Shown here one piece after another: positions 1-7,495 of a stretch of DNA of 51,692 nt. This stretch comes from an uncultured Clostridia bacterium (lineage in GTDB: Bacteria; Bacillota; Clostridia; Oscillospirales; Acutalibacteraceae). Numbering within the stretch: the stretch's first letter is position 1; each line of letters starts with the position of its first letter. The position numbers were made by a program, and so were the translations under genes. The DNA is taken from positions 1 through 51,692 of the forward strand of contig CAMVDB010000007.1 in the NCBI GenBank assembly GCA_947166135.1, in the 5' to 3' direction. The notes under the pieces are model-generated. The model was not told the origin of the DNA, did not search any database, and was given only the letters and a program-made list of their open reading frames with translations.

Positions 1-233
1 CCGTATTCGGTGACTTCAACGCCCGCCGCGGCGCCGTAAGAGGTCAGGAGATCGATAACGGCGTAGCCCGTATCGTCGCTGACGTACCGCTCTCCAACAT
101 GTTCGGTTACGCGACCGACCTGCGTTCCAAGACGCAGGGCCGCGGTAACTACGTCATGGAGCCCTCGCATCACGCAGAGGTTCCGAAGAACGTAGGCGAG
201 GAGATCATGTCCGAGCGCAACGGCAAGAAGTAA
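1..233 (+). CDS. fusA: Elongation factor G, C-terminal end (partial)
   Basis: The 5' end lies outside the window; the reading phase starts at base 3 and ends at the TAA at 231-233. The 76 visible residues contain the EF-G domain V signature [16 protein letters not shown], followed by VPKNVGEEI, which matches the usual carboxy-terminus of the ribosomal translocase. EF-G uses GTP to move tRNA and mRNA through the ribosome. It sits directly upstream of tuf, the classical end of the str operon (rpsL-rpsG-fusA-tuf). The product is certain; only its C-terminus can be checked here. Confidence 0.95.
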   Translation, partial: VFGDFNARRGAVRGQEIDNGVARIVADVPLSNMFGYATDLRSKTQGRGNYVMEPSHHAEVPKNVGEEIMSERNGKK

Positions 234-365
234 TTCAAGTTACAGTGTCATTCCGACGGCTGACGGAATCAGCCTTATGAAGACATTCATGCAGAAATTG
301 ACACAACAGATAGACGTTTTTGAGAAATAAAGCCACTATTCGTTGTGGAAATTTGCAAAAAGCTA

Positions 366-394
366 TTGCAATTCTTCTTCAGAATTGTTACAAT
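366..394 (+). promoter_or_regulatory. Candidate sigma-A promoter for tuf
   Basis: A TTGCAA -35 box at 366-371 and a TACAAT -10 box at 389-394 are separated by 17 bp, and the -10 is preceded by TGT (extended -10). It lies in the 210-bp fusA-tuf gap, so tuf can probably be transcribed independently of the str operon. Another TTGACA at 298-303 has no good -10 partner at the right distance. Confidence 0.5.
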
Positions 395-443
395 AACTGT
401 AATCGGTAATTTAAAGTTACTAATTAAAGGAGGAAATTTCCCA

Positions 444-1646
444 ATGGCAAGACAAAAGTTTGAAAGAAATAAACCGCATGTTAACATCGGTACCATCGGC
501 CACGTTGACCATGGTAAGACCACTCTGACTGCTGCGATCACCAAGGTTCTGAACTTCGGCGGCGCTGCTGACTTCGTTGATTACGCTAACATCGATAAGG
601 CTCCCGAGGAGCGCGAGCGTGGTATCACAATCAACACCGCTCACGTTGAGTACGAGACCGCTAAGCGTCACTATGCTCACGTTGACTGCCCCGGACATGC
701 TGACTACGTTAAGAACATGATCACCGGTGCTGCTCAGATGGACGGCGCTATCCTCGTTGTTTCCGCTGCTGACGGCCCCATGCCCCAGACCCGTGAGCAC
801 ATCCTGCTCTCCCGTCAGGTTGGCGTTCCCTACATCGTTGTATTCATGAACAAGACCGACCAGGTTGACGATCCCGAGCTGCTCGAGCTCGTTGAGATGG
901 AGATCCGTGACCTGCTGAACGAGTACGAGTTCCCGGGCGACGAAACCCCCATCATCAAGGGTTCCGCTTATCTTGCTCTGACCTCTACTTCTACCGACCC
1001 CAACGCTCCCGAGTATCAGTGCATCCACGAGCTGATGGACGCTGTTGACGAGTTCATCCCCACTCCCGAGCGTAAGGCTGACCTGCCCTTCCTGATGCCC
1101 GTTGAGGACGTCTTCACCATCACCGGTCGTGGTACTGTTGCTACCGGTCGTGTTGAGAGAGGTCAGATCCGTACTTCCGAGGAAGTTGAGATCGTTGGTC
1201 TTACCGACGAGAAGCGCAAGGTTGTTGTTACCGGTCTTGAGATGTTCAGAAAGACTCTGGACTATGCTGAGGCTGGCGATAACGTCGGCGTTCTGCTCCG
1301 TGGCGTTCAGAGAAACGAGATCGAGAGAGGTCAGGTTCTGGCTAAGCCCGGCACCATTCATCCCCACACCAAGTTCCGCGGCCAGGTTTACGTTCTGACC
1401 AAGGACGAGGGCGGCCGTCATACTCCGTTCTTCAACAACTATCGTCCTCAGTTCTATTTCAGAACCACTGACGTTACCGGTACCATTTCTCTGCCCGAGG
1501 GCACTGAGATGTGCATGCCCGGCGATAACGTTGAGATGGATGTTGAGCTGATCACTCCTATCGCTATCGAAGTTGGTCTGCGTTTCGCTATCCGTGAGGG
1601 TGGCCGTACCGTAGGTTCCGGCGCTGTTATCGCGATCAACGAGTAA
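444..1646 (+). CDS. tuf: Elongation factor Tu
   Basis: EF-Tu delivers aminoacyl-tRNA to the ribosome as a GTP complex. The 400-residue product is family-typical in length. It starts [20 protein letters not shown] and shows the P-loop GHVDHGKT, the switch/G3 motif DCPGH and the G4 motif NKTD. It ends in the domain 3 signature [10 protein letters not shown]. The ATG at 444 is preceded by AAAGGAGG with good spacing; the same frame stays open upstream to 345 but that extension has no family counterpart. The gene is followed by an intrinsic terminator. Codon use is strongly biased, as expected for a highly expressed gene. Confidence 0.98.
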   Translation: MARQKFERNKPHVNIGTIGHVDHGKTTLTAAITKVLNFGGAADFVDYANIDKAPEERERGITINTAHVEYETAKRHYAHVDCPGHADYVKNMITGAAQMDGAILVVSAADGPMPQTREHILLSRQVGVPYIVVFMNKTDQVDDPELLELVEMEIRDLLNEYEFPGDETPIIKGSAYLALTSTSTDPNAPEYQCIHELMDAVDEFIPTPERKADLPFLMPVEDVFTITGRGTVATGRVERGQIRTSEEVEIVGLTDEKRKVVVTGLEMFRKTLDYAEAGDNVGVLLRGVQRNEIERGQVLAKPGTIHPHTKFRGQVYVLTKDEGGRHTPFFNNYRPQFYFRTTDVTGTISLPEGTEMCMPGDNVEMDVELITPIAIEVGLRFAIREGGRTVGSGAVIAINE

Positions 1647-1670
1647 TTTCTTTCAAAGAAATATTGAAAG

Positions 1671-1703
1671 CTCCCGATTCCGCAAGGTCTCGGGAGTTTT
1701 TTT
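1671..1703 (+). terminator. Intrinsic terminator of tuf
   Basis: CTCCCGA (1671-1677) pairs with TCGGGAG (1690-1696) and is followed by seven T residues, 25 bp after the tuf stop codon. Confidence 0.85.
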
Positions 1704-1724
1704 GCTACTCCATACTGTTATGCC

Positions 1725-1950
1725 CGGCTGGTATCCGATCTTTGAGCGATCACTGCGCCGGGATGTTGTCCAAACCGCTCATTTACCAAGGTTACGGTCA
1801 CAGCCTTACGGCTTATATCCTGCGCTGCGATCGCTGTCGGCTGGTATCCGATCTTTGAGCGATCACTGCGCCGGGAGGTTGTCTGACTGCTCTTTTACCA
1901 AGGTTACGGTCACAGCTCTACGGTTTATATTCCCGCACTGTGATCGCTGA
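1725..1950 (+). repeat. 113-bp tandem repeat, two copies
   Basis: Two direct copies, 1725-1837 and 1838-1950, have an exact period of 113 bp with a few substitutions. Both begin CGGCTGGTATCCGATC and share ACCAAGGTTACGGTCACAGC. Each unit has AGCGATCAC near its left end (1745-1753 and 1858-1866); the second has the inverted partner GTGATCGCT at 1940-1948, so a unit could fold into a long hairpin. The short open frames across it follow the repeat and have no family similarity. No gene is seen between the tuf terminator and the DUF1292 promoter. Confidence 0.85.
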
Positions 1951-1995
1951 ACGATGAACTTTTCAACAAAGACATGGTATGGTGCAGCAAAAGAC

Positions 1996-2024
1996 TTGCC
2001 TTTTATGCCGTTTCATTGTAAAAT
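1996..2024 (+). promoter_or_regulatory. Candidate sigma-A promoter for the DUF1292 gene
   Basis: TTGCCT (1996-2001), a 17-bp spacer and TAAAAT (2019-2024) lie 29 bp before the ATG of the DUF1292 gene, with a GAGGAGG Shine-Dalgarno in between. Confidence 0.5.
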
Positions 2025-2052
2025 GGTACTATCAATCTGAGGAGGCGTTTTT

Positions 2053-2346
2053 ATGCTGAATAATGAAGATTTTTATGATGAGTATGAGCCCGAGATCATC
2101 ACCCTCGAGGACGATCTCGGTAATGAGAAGGATTTCGAGTTCCTCGACGTCGTAGAGTATGAGGGCGAGGAGTATATCATCCTGCTCCCGACCGAGGAGG
2201 ACGAGCAGAGCGAGGTCATGATCCTCAAGATCGAGTCCGTCGACGACGATACCGAGAATTATGTCGGAATCAACGATGAAGAAACCTTGCAGAAGGTCTT
2301 CGATATCTTTAAGGAGCGCTATAAGGACGATTTCGATTTTGAGTAA
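2053..2346 (+). CDS. DUF1292 family protein (YrzB-like)
   Basis: A 97-residue, very acidic protein with the family pattern: an acidic N-terminus, ITLEDDLGNEKDFEFLDVVE, then a YEGEEYIILLP strand and a C-terminal FKERYKDDFD helix. DUF1292 proteins are widespread in Firmicutes, usually near genes of translation or RNA metabolism. Their biochemical role is unknown. The ATG at 2053 follows a GAGGAGG site. The stop codon shares one base with the start of the RAYT gene (TAATG), so the two are translationally coupled, which is unusual for this normally solitary family. Confidence 0.85.
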   Translation: MLNNEDFYDEYEPEIITLEDDLGNEKDFEFLDVVEYEGEEYIILLPTEEDEQSEVMILKIESVDDDTENYVGINDEETLQKVFDIFKERYKDDFDFE

Positions 2347-2879
2347 TGAGTGAATTGCCCCAGAGGAAGCATCCTCGGTTGAAACGATATGATTATAGTT
2401 TGAATGCCAGATACTTTATTACGATATGTACGTTTCAGAAGAGAAAGATGCTTTCAAAGATCAAAGTAGGGCGGGGGCTTGCTCCCGCCGAAACCTGTCT
2501 GACAAATCACGGTAAAATCGTAGAGATGACGTTATCGGAAATGCCTTCCCGATTTCAATATTTGGAAATCGAAAATTATGTCGTGATGCCAAACCATATA
2601 CACGTCATTATGACATTAAACGCTCCGGCGGGAGCAAGCCCCCGCCCTACGATCATGGATATTGTCTGCGCGTTTAAGTCCCTGTCTACACGTAGATGTA
2701 AGCAAGTGTCGCAAATTGAGAAATTATGGCAGGTTTCATTTCACGATCACATCATTCGTAATGAGCACGACTACCGCTCGATCTACGAATACATCGACAA
2801 CAATCCCGCTCACTGGGCGGAAGATGTTTATTACTGTGGCGACACCCCGTATTTTTGCGAAACCAACCTACAGAAATGA
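2346..2879 (+). CDS. REP-associated tyrosine transposase (RAYT, Y1_Tnp/IS200-like)
   Basis: RAYTs are single-copy relatives of the IS200/IS605 HUH transposase that cut and move REP palindromes. The 177-residue product opens RKHPRLKRYDYS and has ARYFITICT as its first strand. It carries the HUH motif in MPNHIHVIM, and a tyrosine-containing helix YRSIYEYIDNNPAHW supplies the catalytic Tyr candidates. It starts inside the stop codon of the DUF1292 gene. Two perfect inverted 24-bp palindromes (2466-2489 and 2627-2650) lie inside its coding sequence and encode the short extra segments GRGLAPAE and APAGASPRP. The frame is intact, so it is probably active. Confidence 0.88.
   Translation: MSELPQRKHPRLKRYDYSLNARYFITICTFQKRKMLSKIKVGRGLAPAETCLTNHGKIVEMTLSEMPSRFQYLEIENYVVMPNHIHVIMTLNAPAGASPRPTIMDIVCAFKSLSTRRCKQVSQIEKLWQVSFHDHIIRNEHDYRSIYEYIDNNPAHWAEDVYYCGDTPYFCETNLQK
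2466..2650. repeat. Pair of inverted REP-like palindromes inside the RAYT gene
   Basis: The 24-bp sequence at 2466-2489 (GTAGGGCGGGGGCTTGCTCC, then CGCC) recurs as its exact reverse complement at 2627-2650. Each copy is itself an imperfect hairpin with a GCGGG/CCCGC stem around a CTTGC loop and a GTAG/CTAC end. A third copy with one mismatch is at 42058-42081. These look like the substrate palindromes of the host RAYT. Confidence 0.85.
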
Positions 2880-2891
2880 GGTCTGAGATAC

Positions 2892-4094
2892 TTGGAAAAT
2901 AGACTACAGACGCCTGAGAACACGGTGACCGTTCCCGTACGCGGGAGGATGGTCTCGCCCGACGTGCTGCGCGTATTCGCTTGTTTTTCAGTGATTGCCG
3001 TACATTTCCTTTGGAACAGTGGTTTCTACAATCAGCCGATTTATGGTACTAACATGATTATCATGGTAGTGATGAGAGTTATTTTTAGCCCTTGTGTACC
3101 TATGTTTATCATATTAACCGGATACTTGAGTATAAACAAAACGCTGTCAAAAGAACATTATGCCAAAGGCATGAAGGTCGTGTGGTTGTATTTACTGGCA
3201 TCGGCAGCTGTGATCGTTTATCGAATTTATATCGGTCGCGAATTACCTGATTTAAAAACAGCATTATTAGGTCTGCTTAGCTTTACTGCCGCTCCTTATG
3301 CTTGGTATGTTGAGATGTATATCGGACTCTACCTGTTGATCCCGTTTGTTAATATTCTTTATAAGAATATTCCGTCGCAAAAATGGAAACTAGTACTGAT
3401 TATCATTTGCTTTGCCTTAAATTCATTGCCTAGTCTGGTCAATGCGTACAATTTCACAGAACCCGGATGGTGGCTCAATCCGCTTTCCTCGAATAACTAT
3501 CTCCATATCATGCCGCAGTGGTGGATGTTTGGTTATCCTTTGACCTATTATTTGATTGGGGCATACCTTCGAGAATACGGCTTCAAGCTGGGTAAGATCA
3601 CACGTTGGATCATTTGGGGATTCACTGTCTTGACCGCGACAATCTATTGTTTGTGGCGAAGCGGAAAAGGCGTTTTTCGAGCAGAATGGATTGATTGGCA
3701 CACGCCGTTTGTGATGATTTGTTCAACCCTGCTAGCTTCAATAATTCTTGAAGCGCAATATAAGCGAACCCCGCATTTTATTATAAAGATACTTACATAT
3801 CTTTCCGGAATGACTTTGCAGATATATTTGGTATCATATATCTTTGATAAAGAGTACTATAAGATACTGAAAGCGATGATCCCTGATATGCCGCAACGAT
3901 TATGGAGCTTTTTTATCATTGTACCGGCAGTATTTTTATCTTCGATTGTACTTTCATCTGTCATCGACCTTGTCTACCGGCTGTTCGGCTTTCTGTACGG
4001 CAAGATCAAAGCGCGTTTCAAGCATGCCGAGGTCACCGAACCTGCGGCGGCAGAGATAGAAACAGATAATCCAAATAAAATCCAAGGAGGTTAA
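2892..4094 (+). CDS. Acyltransferase family 3 membrane protein
   Basis: A 400-residue polytopic protein with about ten hydrophobic segments. It opens with the family signature RVFACFSVIAVHFLWNSG, containing the conserved membrane-embedded His, and then CVPMFIILTGYL. Members O-acylate surface polysaccharides, peptidoglycan or lipids at the membrane. The chosen start is TTG at 2892 with GAGGT about 10 bp upstream; the in-frame ATG at 2949 has its purine stretch too close. Base composition is more AT-rich than its neighbours, especially 3000-3960, which suggests acquisition. The substrate cannot be told from sequence. It is followed by the DUF308-like gene after 1 bp. Confidence 0.85.
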   Translation: MENRLQTPENTVTVPVRGRMVSPDVLRVFACFSVIAVHFLWNSGFYNQPIYGTNMIIMVVMRVIFSPCVPMFIILTGYLSINKTLSKEHYAKGMKVVWLYLLASAAVIVYRIYIGRELPDLKTALLGLLSFTAAPYAWYVEMYIGLYLLIPFVNILYKNIPSQKWKLVLIIICFALNSLPSLVNAYNFTEPGWWLNPLSSNNYLHIMPQWWMFGYPLTYYLIGAYLREYGFKLGKITRWIIWGFTVLTATIYCLWRSGKGVFRAEWIDWHTPFVMICSTLLASIILEAQYKRTPHFIIKILTYLSGMTLQIYLVSYIFDKEYYKILKAMIPDMPQRLWSFFIIVPAVFLSSIVLSSVIDLVYRLFGFLYGKIKARFKHAEVTEPAAAEIETDNPNKIQGG

Positions 4095-4095
4095 A

Positions 4096-4689
4096 ATGGA
4101 AAAATTCAAACGTTTATTACCTACGATCCTGATGATCCTCTTCGAGGTCGTCATCGGTATCCTGCTGTTGATCGACGGCGAGCGCTTTACCGGCGTGATC
4201 TTCGTCATCTTCGGCGTATTGATGCTGGTGCTGGGTCTGATCTCTCTGATCCGTACCCTTCTCGCTGCGCGAGGCGGTAATGTCATCAGCAGCTTCGCAC
4301 TGGTCATGTCCATCATCCTGATCACGATCGGCGCCTTCTTCACGGCGGCTTCGGGCTCCGTGATCGGCGTAGTCGGCTTTATCGCGACGATCTACGGCTT
4401 GATCCTGGTCATCAGCGGCGTATTCAAGCTCGCGGATTACCTGACGCTGCGTGCTGCGGGCGTGGGCTCGAGCTTCGCAATCTTCAGCGTGATCATCAGC
4501 ATCGTGCTGGGCATCCTGATTGCCTTCAATCCCTTCGGCACGGCGCAGATCTTCTGGACTGTCCTCGGTATCATGCTGATCGCGTCGGCAGTGCTGGATA
4601 TCATCTCGCTGATCATCTTCGGCAACGCGATGAAGAACGCGAACTTCACCTATGTGAACGTCGAGTACAAGGATAAGGACGAGAAATAA
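4096..4689 (+). CDS. DUF308/HdeD-like membrane protein
   Basis: A 197-residue protein with five or six hydrophobic helices rich in Ile, Leu and Gly (for example ILMILFEVVIGILLLIDG and SIVLGILIAFNPFGTAQ). Short charged loops and a charged tail ending YKDKDEK complete it. The repeated two-helix pattern resembles HdeD/DUF308 proteins, whose function in Firmicutes is unknown. It starts at ATG 4096 after AAGGAGG, one base past the acyltransferase stop, so the two form an operon ending at the hairpin at 4707-4740. Confidence 0.75.
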   Translation: MEKFKRLLPTILMILFEVVIGILLLIDGERFTGVIFVIFGVLMLVLGLISLIRTLLAARGGNVISSFALVMSIILITIGAFFTAASGSVIGVVGFIATIYGLILVISGVFKLADYLTLRAAGVGSSFAIFSVIISIVLGILIAFNPFGTAQIFWTVLGIMLIASAVLDIISLIIFGNAMKNANFTYVNVEYKDKDEK

Positions 4690-4706
4690 TTCAGTATTCA
4701 AACAAG

Positions 4707-4740
4707 AACAGCGCCGCGGTCGAACGCAGCGCTGTTTTTT
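4707..4740 (+). terminator. Intrinsic terminator
   Basis: AACAGCGC (4707-4714) pairs with GCGCTGTT (4729-4736) and runs into a T stretch; it ends the acyltransferase/DUF308 operon. Confidence 0.85.
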
Positions 4741-4756
4741 CATATTAAGGTATTGT

Positions 4757-4794
4757 AAAAGAGGCTTTCACACATTTAGTGCGAAAGCCCCTTT
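4757..4794 (-). terminator. Intrinsic terminator of the aspartate kinase gene
   Basis: On the minus strand, AAAGGGGCTTTCGCAC pairs with TGTGAAAGCCTCTTT across a short loop and ends in CTCTTTT, directly after the aspartate kinase stop. It converges with the plus-strand terminator at 4707-4740. Confidence 0.75.
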
Positions 4795-4806
4795 GTTAAT
4801 GATGTA

Positions 4807-6021
4807 TCAGTCCTCTTCGGGGAAGAACTTGTCGTGGATCGCGGAGACCGCCTTATCCGCGTCAGCCTTGTCGATGATGACGGAGACCTTGATCTCTGAG
4901 GTGGAGATCATGCGGATGTTGATCTGGCGCTCATACAGCGCCTCAAACATCTTCGCGGCAACGCCCGCGTGGCTCTCCATGCCCGCGCCGACGATAGATA
5001 CCTTCGCGATATCATCCTCATAGTCGACGCCCTTCGCGCCGATATTGTCAGCGAACTTCTCGCAGACCTCTTTCGCCTCGGCGCCCTTGTTGCGGGCTAC
5101 GGTGAAGGCGATGTCCTTGGTGCCATCCCTCCCGATGCTCTGCAGGATGACGTCTACGTTGATGCCGCGGGCGGCAAGCTTCGAGAACAGCTTGAATACC
5201 ATCCCCGGTACGTCCGGGATGCAGGTGATTGACAGACGGGCTACGTCGGCGTCCTTCGCAACGCCGCTGATAAGCATTTTTTCCATTTTTACCTTCTCCT
5301 TTACGATTGTACCCGGGACCTTGGTGTAGGACGAGAGGACCTCGAGCTCGATGTTGTATTTCTTCGCCATTTCGACGGAACGGTTGTTCAGCACCTGCGC
5401 GCCTAAGGTCGCGAGCTCCAGCATCTCATCATAAGAGATCGCGTCGAGCTTCTTCGCGTTCGGAACCTTGCGCGGGTCGGCGGTGAATACGCCCTCTACG
5501 TCGGTGTAGATCTGGCACAGATCGGCATGCATAGCCGCGGCGATCGCGACGGCGCTGGTGTCGGAGCCGCCTCTGCCGAGCGTGGTGATGTCGTCATAGC
5601 GGGACAGACCCTGGAAGCCGCAGACCACGACGATCTTCTTCTGGTCGATCTCGGTGCGGATACGGTCTGCTTCTACGCGGCGGATACGCGCCGCAGTGTG
5701 CGCCGAAGAGGTGCGGAAGCCCGCCTGCCAGCCGGTGAGGGAGATCGCGGGATAACCCATCTCCTGGATGCACATGGCGAGGAGCGAAGCGGAGATCTGC
5801 TCGCCCGAGGCGAGGAGCATATCCATCTCGCGGTTACTGGGCTTTGAGGTGATCTCAGCCGCCTTTTCGATCAGGTCATCGGTGGTATCGCCCTGAGCGG
5901 ATACGACGACGACTACGCTGTTGCCCGCCTTGTAGCTGTCGGTAACGATACCGGCTACGTTGCGAACGCGTTCGGCGTCCTTCACGGATGTACCGCCGAA
6001 CTTCATGACAATTAAGCTCAT
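4807..6021 (-). CDS. lysC: Aspartate kinase
   Basis: Aspartate kinase phosphorylates L-aspartate, the first step to lysine, threonine and methionine. The 404-residue chain has the kinase start VMKFGGTSV, the GRGGSDTSAVA nucleotide-binding loop and YTDVEGVFTADPR. Two C-terminal ACT domains follow (about 265-330 and 340-400; SIVGAGMESHAGVAAK), as in class II, feedback-inhibited kinases. The ATG at 6021 is preceded by a GGGGG site. It lies downstream of hom on the same strand but a 200-bp repeat insert separates them. Which end product inhibits it cannot be read from the sequence. Confidence 0.95.
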   Translation of the reverse strand: MSLIVMKFGGTSVKDAERVRNVAGIVTDSYKAGNSVVVVVSAQGDTTDDLIEKAAEITSKPSNREMDMLLASGEQISASLLAMCIQEMGYPAISLTGWQAGFRTSSAHTAARIRRVEADRIRTEIDQKKIVVVCGFQGLSRYDDITTLGRGGSDTSAVAIAAAMHADLCQIYTDVEGVFTADPRKVPNAKKLDAISYDEMLELATLGAQVLNNRSVEMAKKYNIELEVLSSYTKVPGTIVKEKVKMEKMLISGVAKDADVARLSITCIPDVPGMVFKLFSKLAARGINVDVILQSIGRDGTKDIAFTVARNKGAEAKEVCEKFADNIGAKGVDYEDDIAKVSIVGAGMESHAGVAAKMFEALYERQINIRMISTSEIKVSVIIDKADADKAVSAIHDKFFPEED

Positions 6022-6043
6022 TTTTTCATAACCCCCAAATATT

Positions 6044-6220
6044 AGTTAGGAATTAGGAATTAGGAGTTAGGAGTGGCATCGATAATAGGTGAAAATCATG
6101 ATCCATTCCAACTTTTCCTCAATCCAACTCATTTACAATTATAATCAGGGAATCAAAAATGATGTAAGAGGAAAGCGTTTGATACGCTCATAATTCCTCA
6201 TTCCTCATTCCTCATTCCTC
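6044..6220. repeat. Intergenic insert bounded by inverted 7-bp repeat arrays (copy a)
   Basis: The left array (6044-6073) is a run of roughly 7-bp AGTTAGGA/ATTAGGA units. The right array (6193-6220) is four exact ATTCCTC heptamers, the inverted version. They bracket about 120 bp of AT-rich sequence with no gene. The insert fills the space between the hom stop and the aspartate kinase start. Similar paired arrays occur at 37131-37564 and 41958-42131. Confidence 0.75.
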
Positions 6221-6225
6221 ATTAA

Positions 6226-7464
6226 TCACAGGTCTCCGATACGGATGACGGACGCGGGCTTGACGGCTTTGAGTTTCGCAAGCTTCGCTTCAAAGTCGCT
6301 CAGCGCGAGCGGCTCGGTGATGAACGCGACCTCGTTCTCGGGCGCGTTGTTCTTATTGAGAACATGGATCTCGCCGAAAACGGTCTTTGCTTCATCATAT
6401 GCGGCGGCTTTGTCGTCTGCTACGCCGCGGATGTACATCGCGCGCACGCTCTCCTGATAGGGGAGGACGGAGCTGTTGTCCGAATCCGCCCACGAGAGGT
6501 ACTTGCGTGATTTCAGGTGCTTGATGCTGTCGACGATATCCGCGACTACAGCGCTGGCGGTGGGCAGCTTACCCGCGCCCTTACCGTAGAATACGACGTC
6601 GCCGGTGCAGTCGCCGCGTACCATGATGCCGTTGAACACATCGTCGATATTGGCGAGCTGGCTGTTGTTCGGTACAAACATCGGCGCTACGATGATGTCG
6701 ATGGAGTCTCTGCCGAGCTTCTTGACGGAGCCGATCAGCTTGATGACGCCGCCCCATGCCTCGGCGTATTCAACGTCGGAGGCGGTGATCCCGGTGATGC
6801 CCTCGGTATGTACGGCGTCGGGGTAGATGTGCTTGCCGTAGGCGAGGGAGGCGAGGATGCAGATCTTGCGGCACGCGTCGTGACCCTCTACGTCCGCCTC
6901 GGGATTGCGCTCGGCATAGCCCAGCTCCTGAGCGAGCTTCAAGGCTTCTTCAAAGCCCATCCCCTCGTGGATCATTTTGGTGAGGATGAAGTTGGTGGTG
7001 CCGTTGAGGATACCCGCGATCTCGCTGACGTTGTTCGCGACTAAGCACTGGTTGATCGGGCGGATGATCGGGATACCGCCGCCGACGGAGGCTTCAAAGA
7101 GGAAGTTCGCGTTCTGCTCCGACGCGATCGCGAGCAGCTCCGCGCCGTAAGCGGCGACCAGCTCTTTGTTGGAGGTGACGACGCTCTTGCCTCTTGACAG
7201 GCACTCCTTGACGAACTCATAAGCGGGGTGTAAGCCGCCCATAGTCTCGACTACGACCCTGACCTCGATATCGTTCGCGATATCGTTGAAGTCCTTGGTG
7301 AAGCAGTCCGCGAAGGGAGAGTCGGGAAACTCTCGAAGGTCGAGGATGTGCTTGAGACGGATCTCTTCGCCGATCGCGGCGAAAAGCTTCTGTTTATGTG
7401 TGTACAGGATCTCGGCTACGCCGGAGCCGACGACGCCGTGACCCATGATGGCTACTGATATCAT
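6226..7464 (-). CDS. hom: Homoserine dehydrogenase
   Basis: Reduces aspartate semialdehyde to homoserine with NAD(P)H, the branch to threonine and methionine. The 412-residue product has the Rossmann motif GHGVVGSGV near its N-terminus and SNKELVAAYG. The substrate-binding block is GGGIPIIRPINQCL..GILNGTTNFIL, followed by ELGYAERNPEADVEGHDACRK with the catalytic Lys. The C-terminal 80 residues fit an ACT regulatory domain (VLPYQESVRAMYIRGVADD). ATG 7464 follows AAGGAAGG. It precedes aspartate kinase on the same strand, consistent with one amino-acid pathway locus. Confidence 0.95.
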   Translation of the reverse strand: MISVAIMGHGVVGSGVAEILYTHKQKLFAAIGEEIRLKHILDLREFPDSPFADCFTKDFNDIANDIEVRVVVETMGGLHPAYEFVKECLSRGKSVVTSNKELVAAYGAELLAIASEQNANFLFEASVGGGIPIIRPINQCLVANNVSEIAGILNGTTNFILTKMIHEGMGFEEALKLAQELGYAERNPEADVEGHDACRKICILASLAYGKHIYPDAVHTEGITGITASDVEYAEAWGGVIKLIGSVKKLGRDSIDIIVAPMFVPNNSQLANIDDVFNGIMVRGDCTGDVVFYGKGAGKLPTASAVVADIVDSIKHLKSRKYLSWADSDNSSVLPYQESVRAMYIRGVADDKAAAYDEAKTVFGEIHVLNKNNAPENEVAFITEPLALSDFEAKLAKLKAVKPASVIRIGDL

Positions 7465-7495
7465 ATGCTTCTACCTTCCTTATCTATCGGTTAAG

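Noticed and set aside
420..1421. Long 333-codon minus-strand frame inside tuf
   Set aside because: Shadow of the strongly biased tuf codon use; Leu/Val/Ser-rich nonsense without a motif.
1664..1950. Overlapping plus-strand frames of 64 and 82 codons
   Set aside because: They run through the 113-bp tandem repeat and repeat their own sequence as an artefact of it; no ribosome site.
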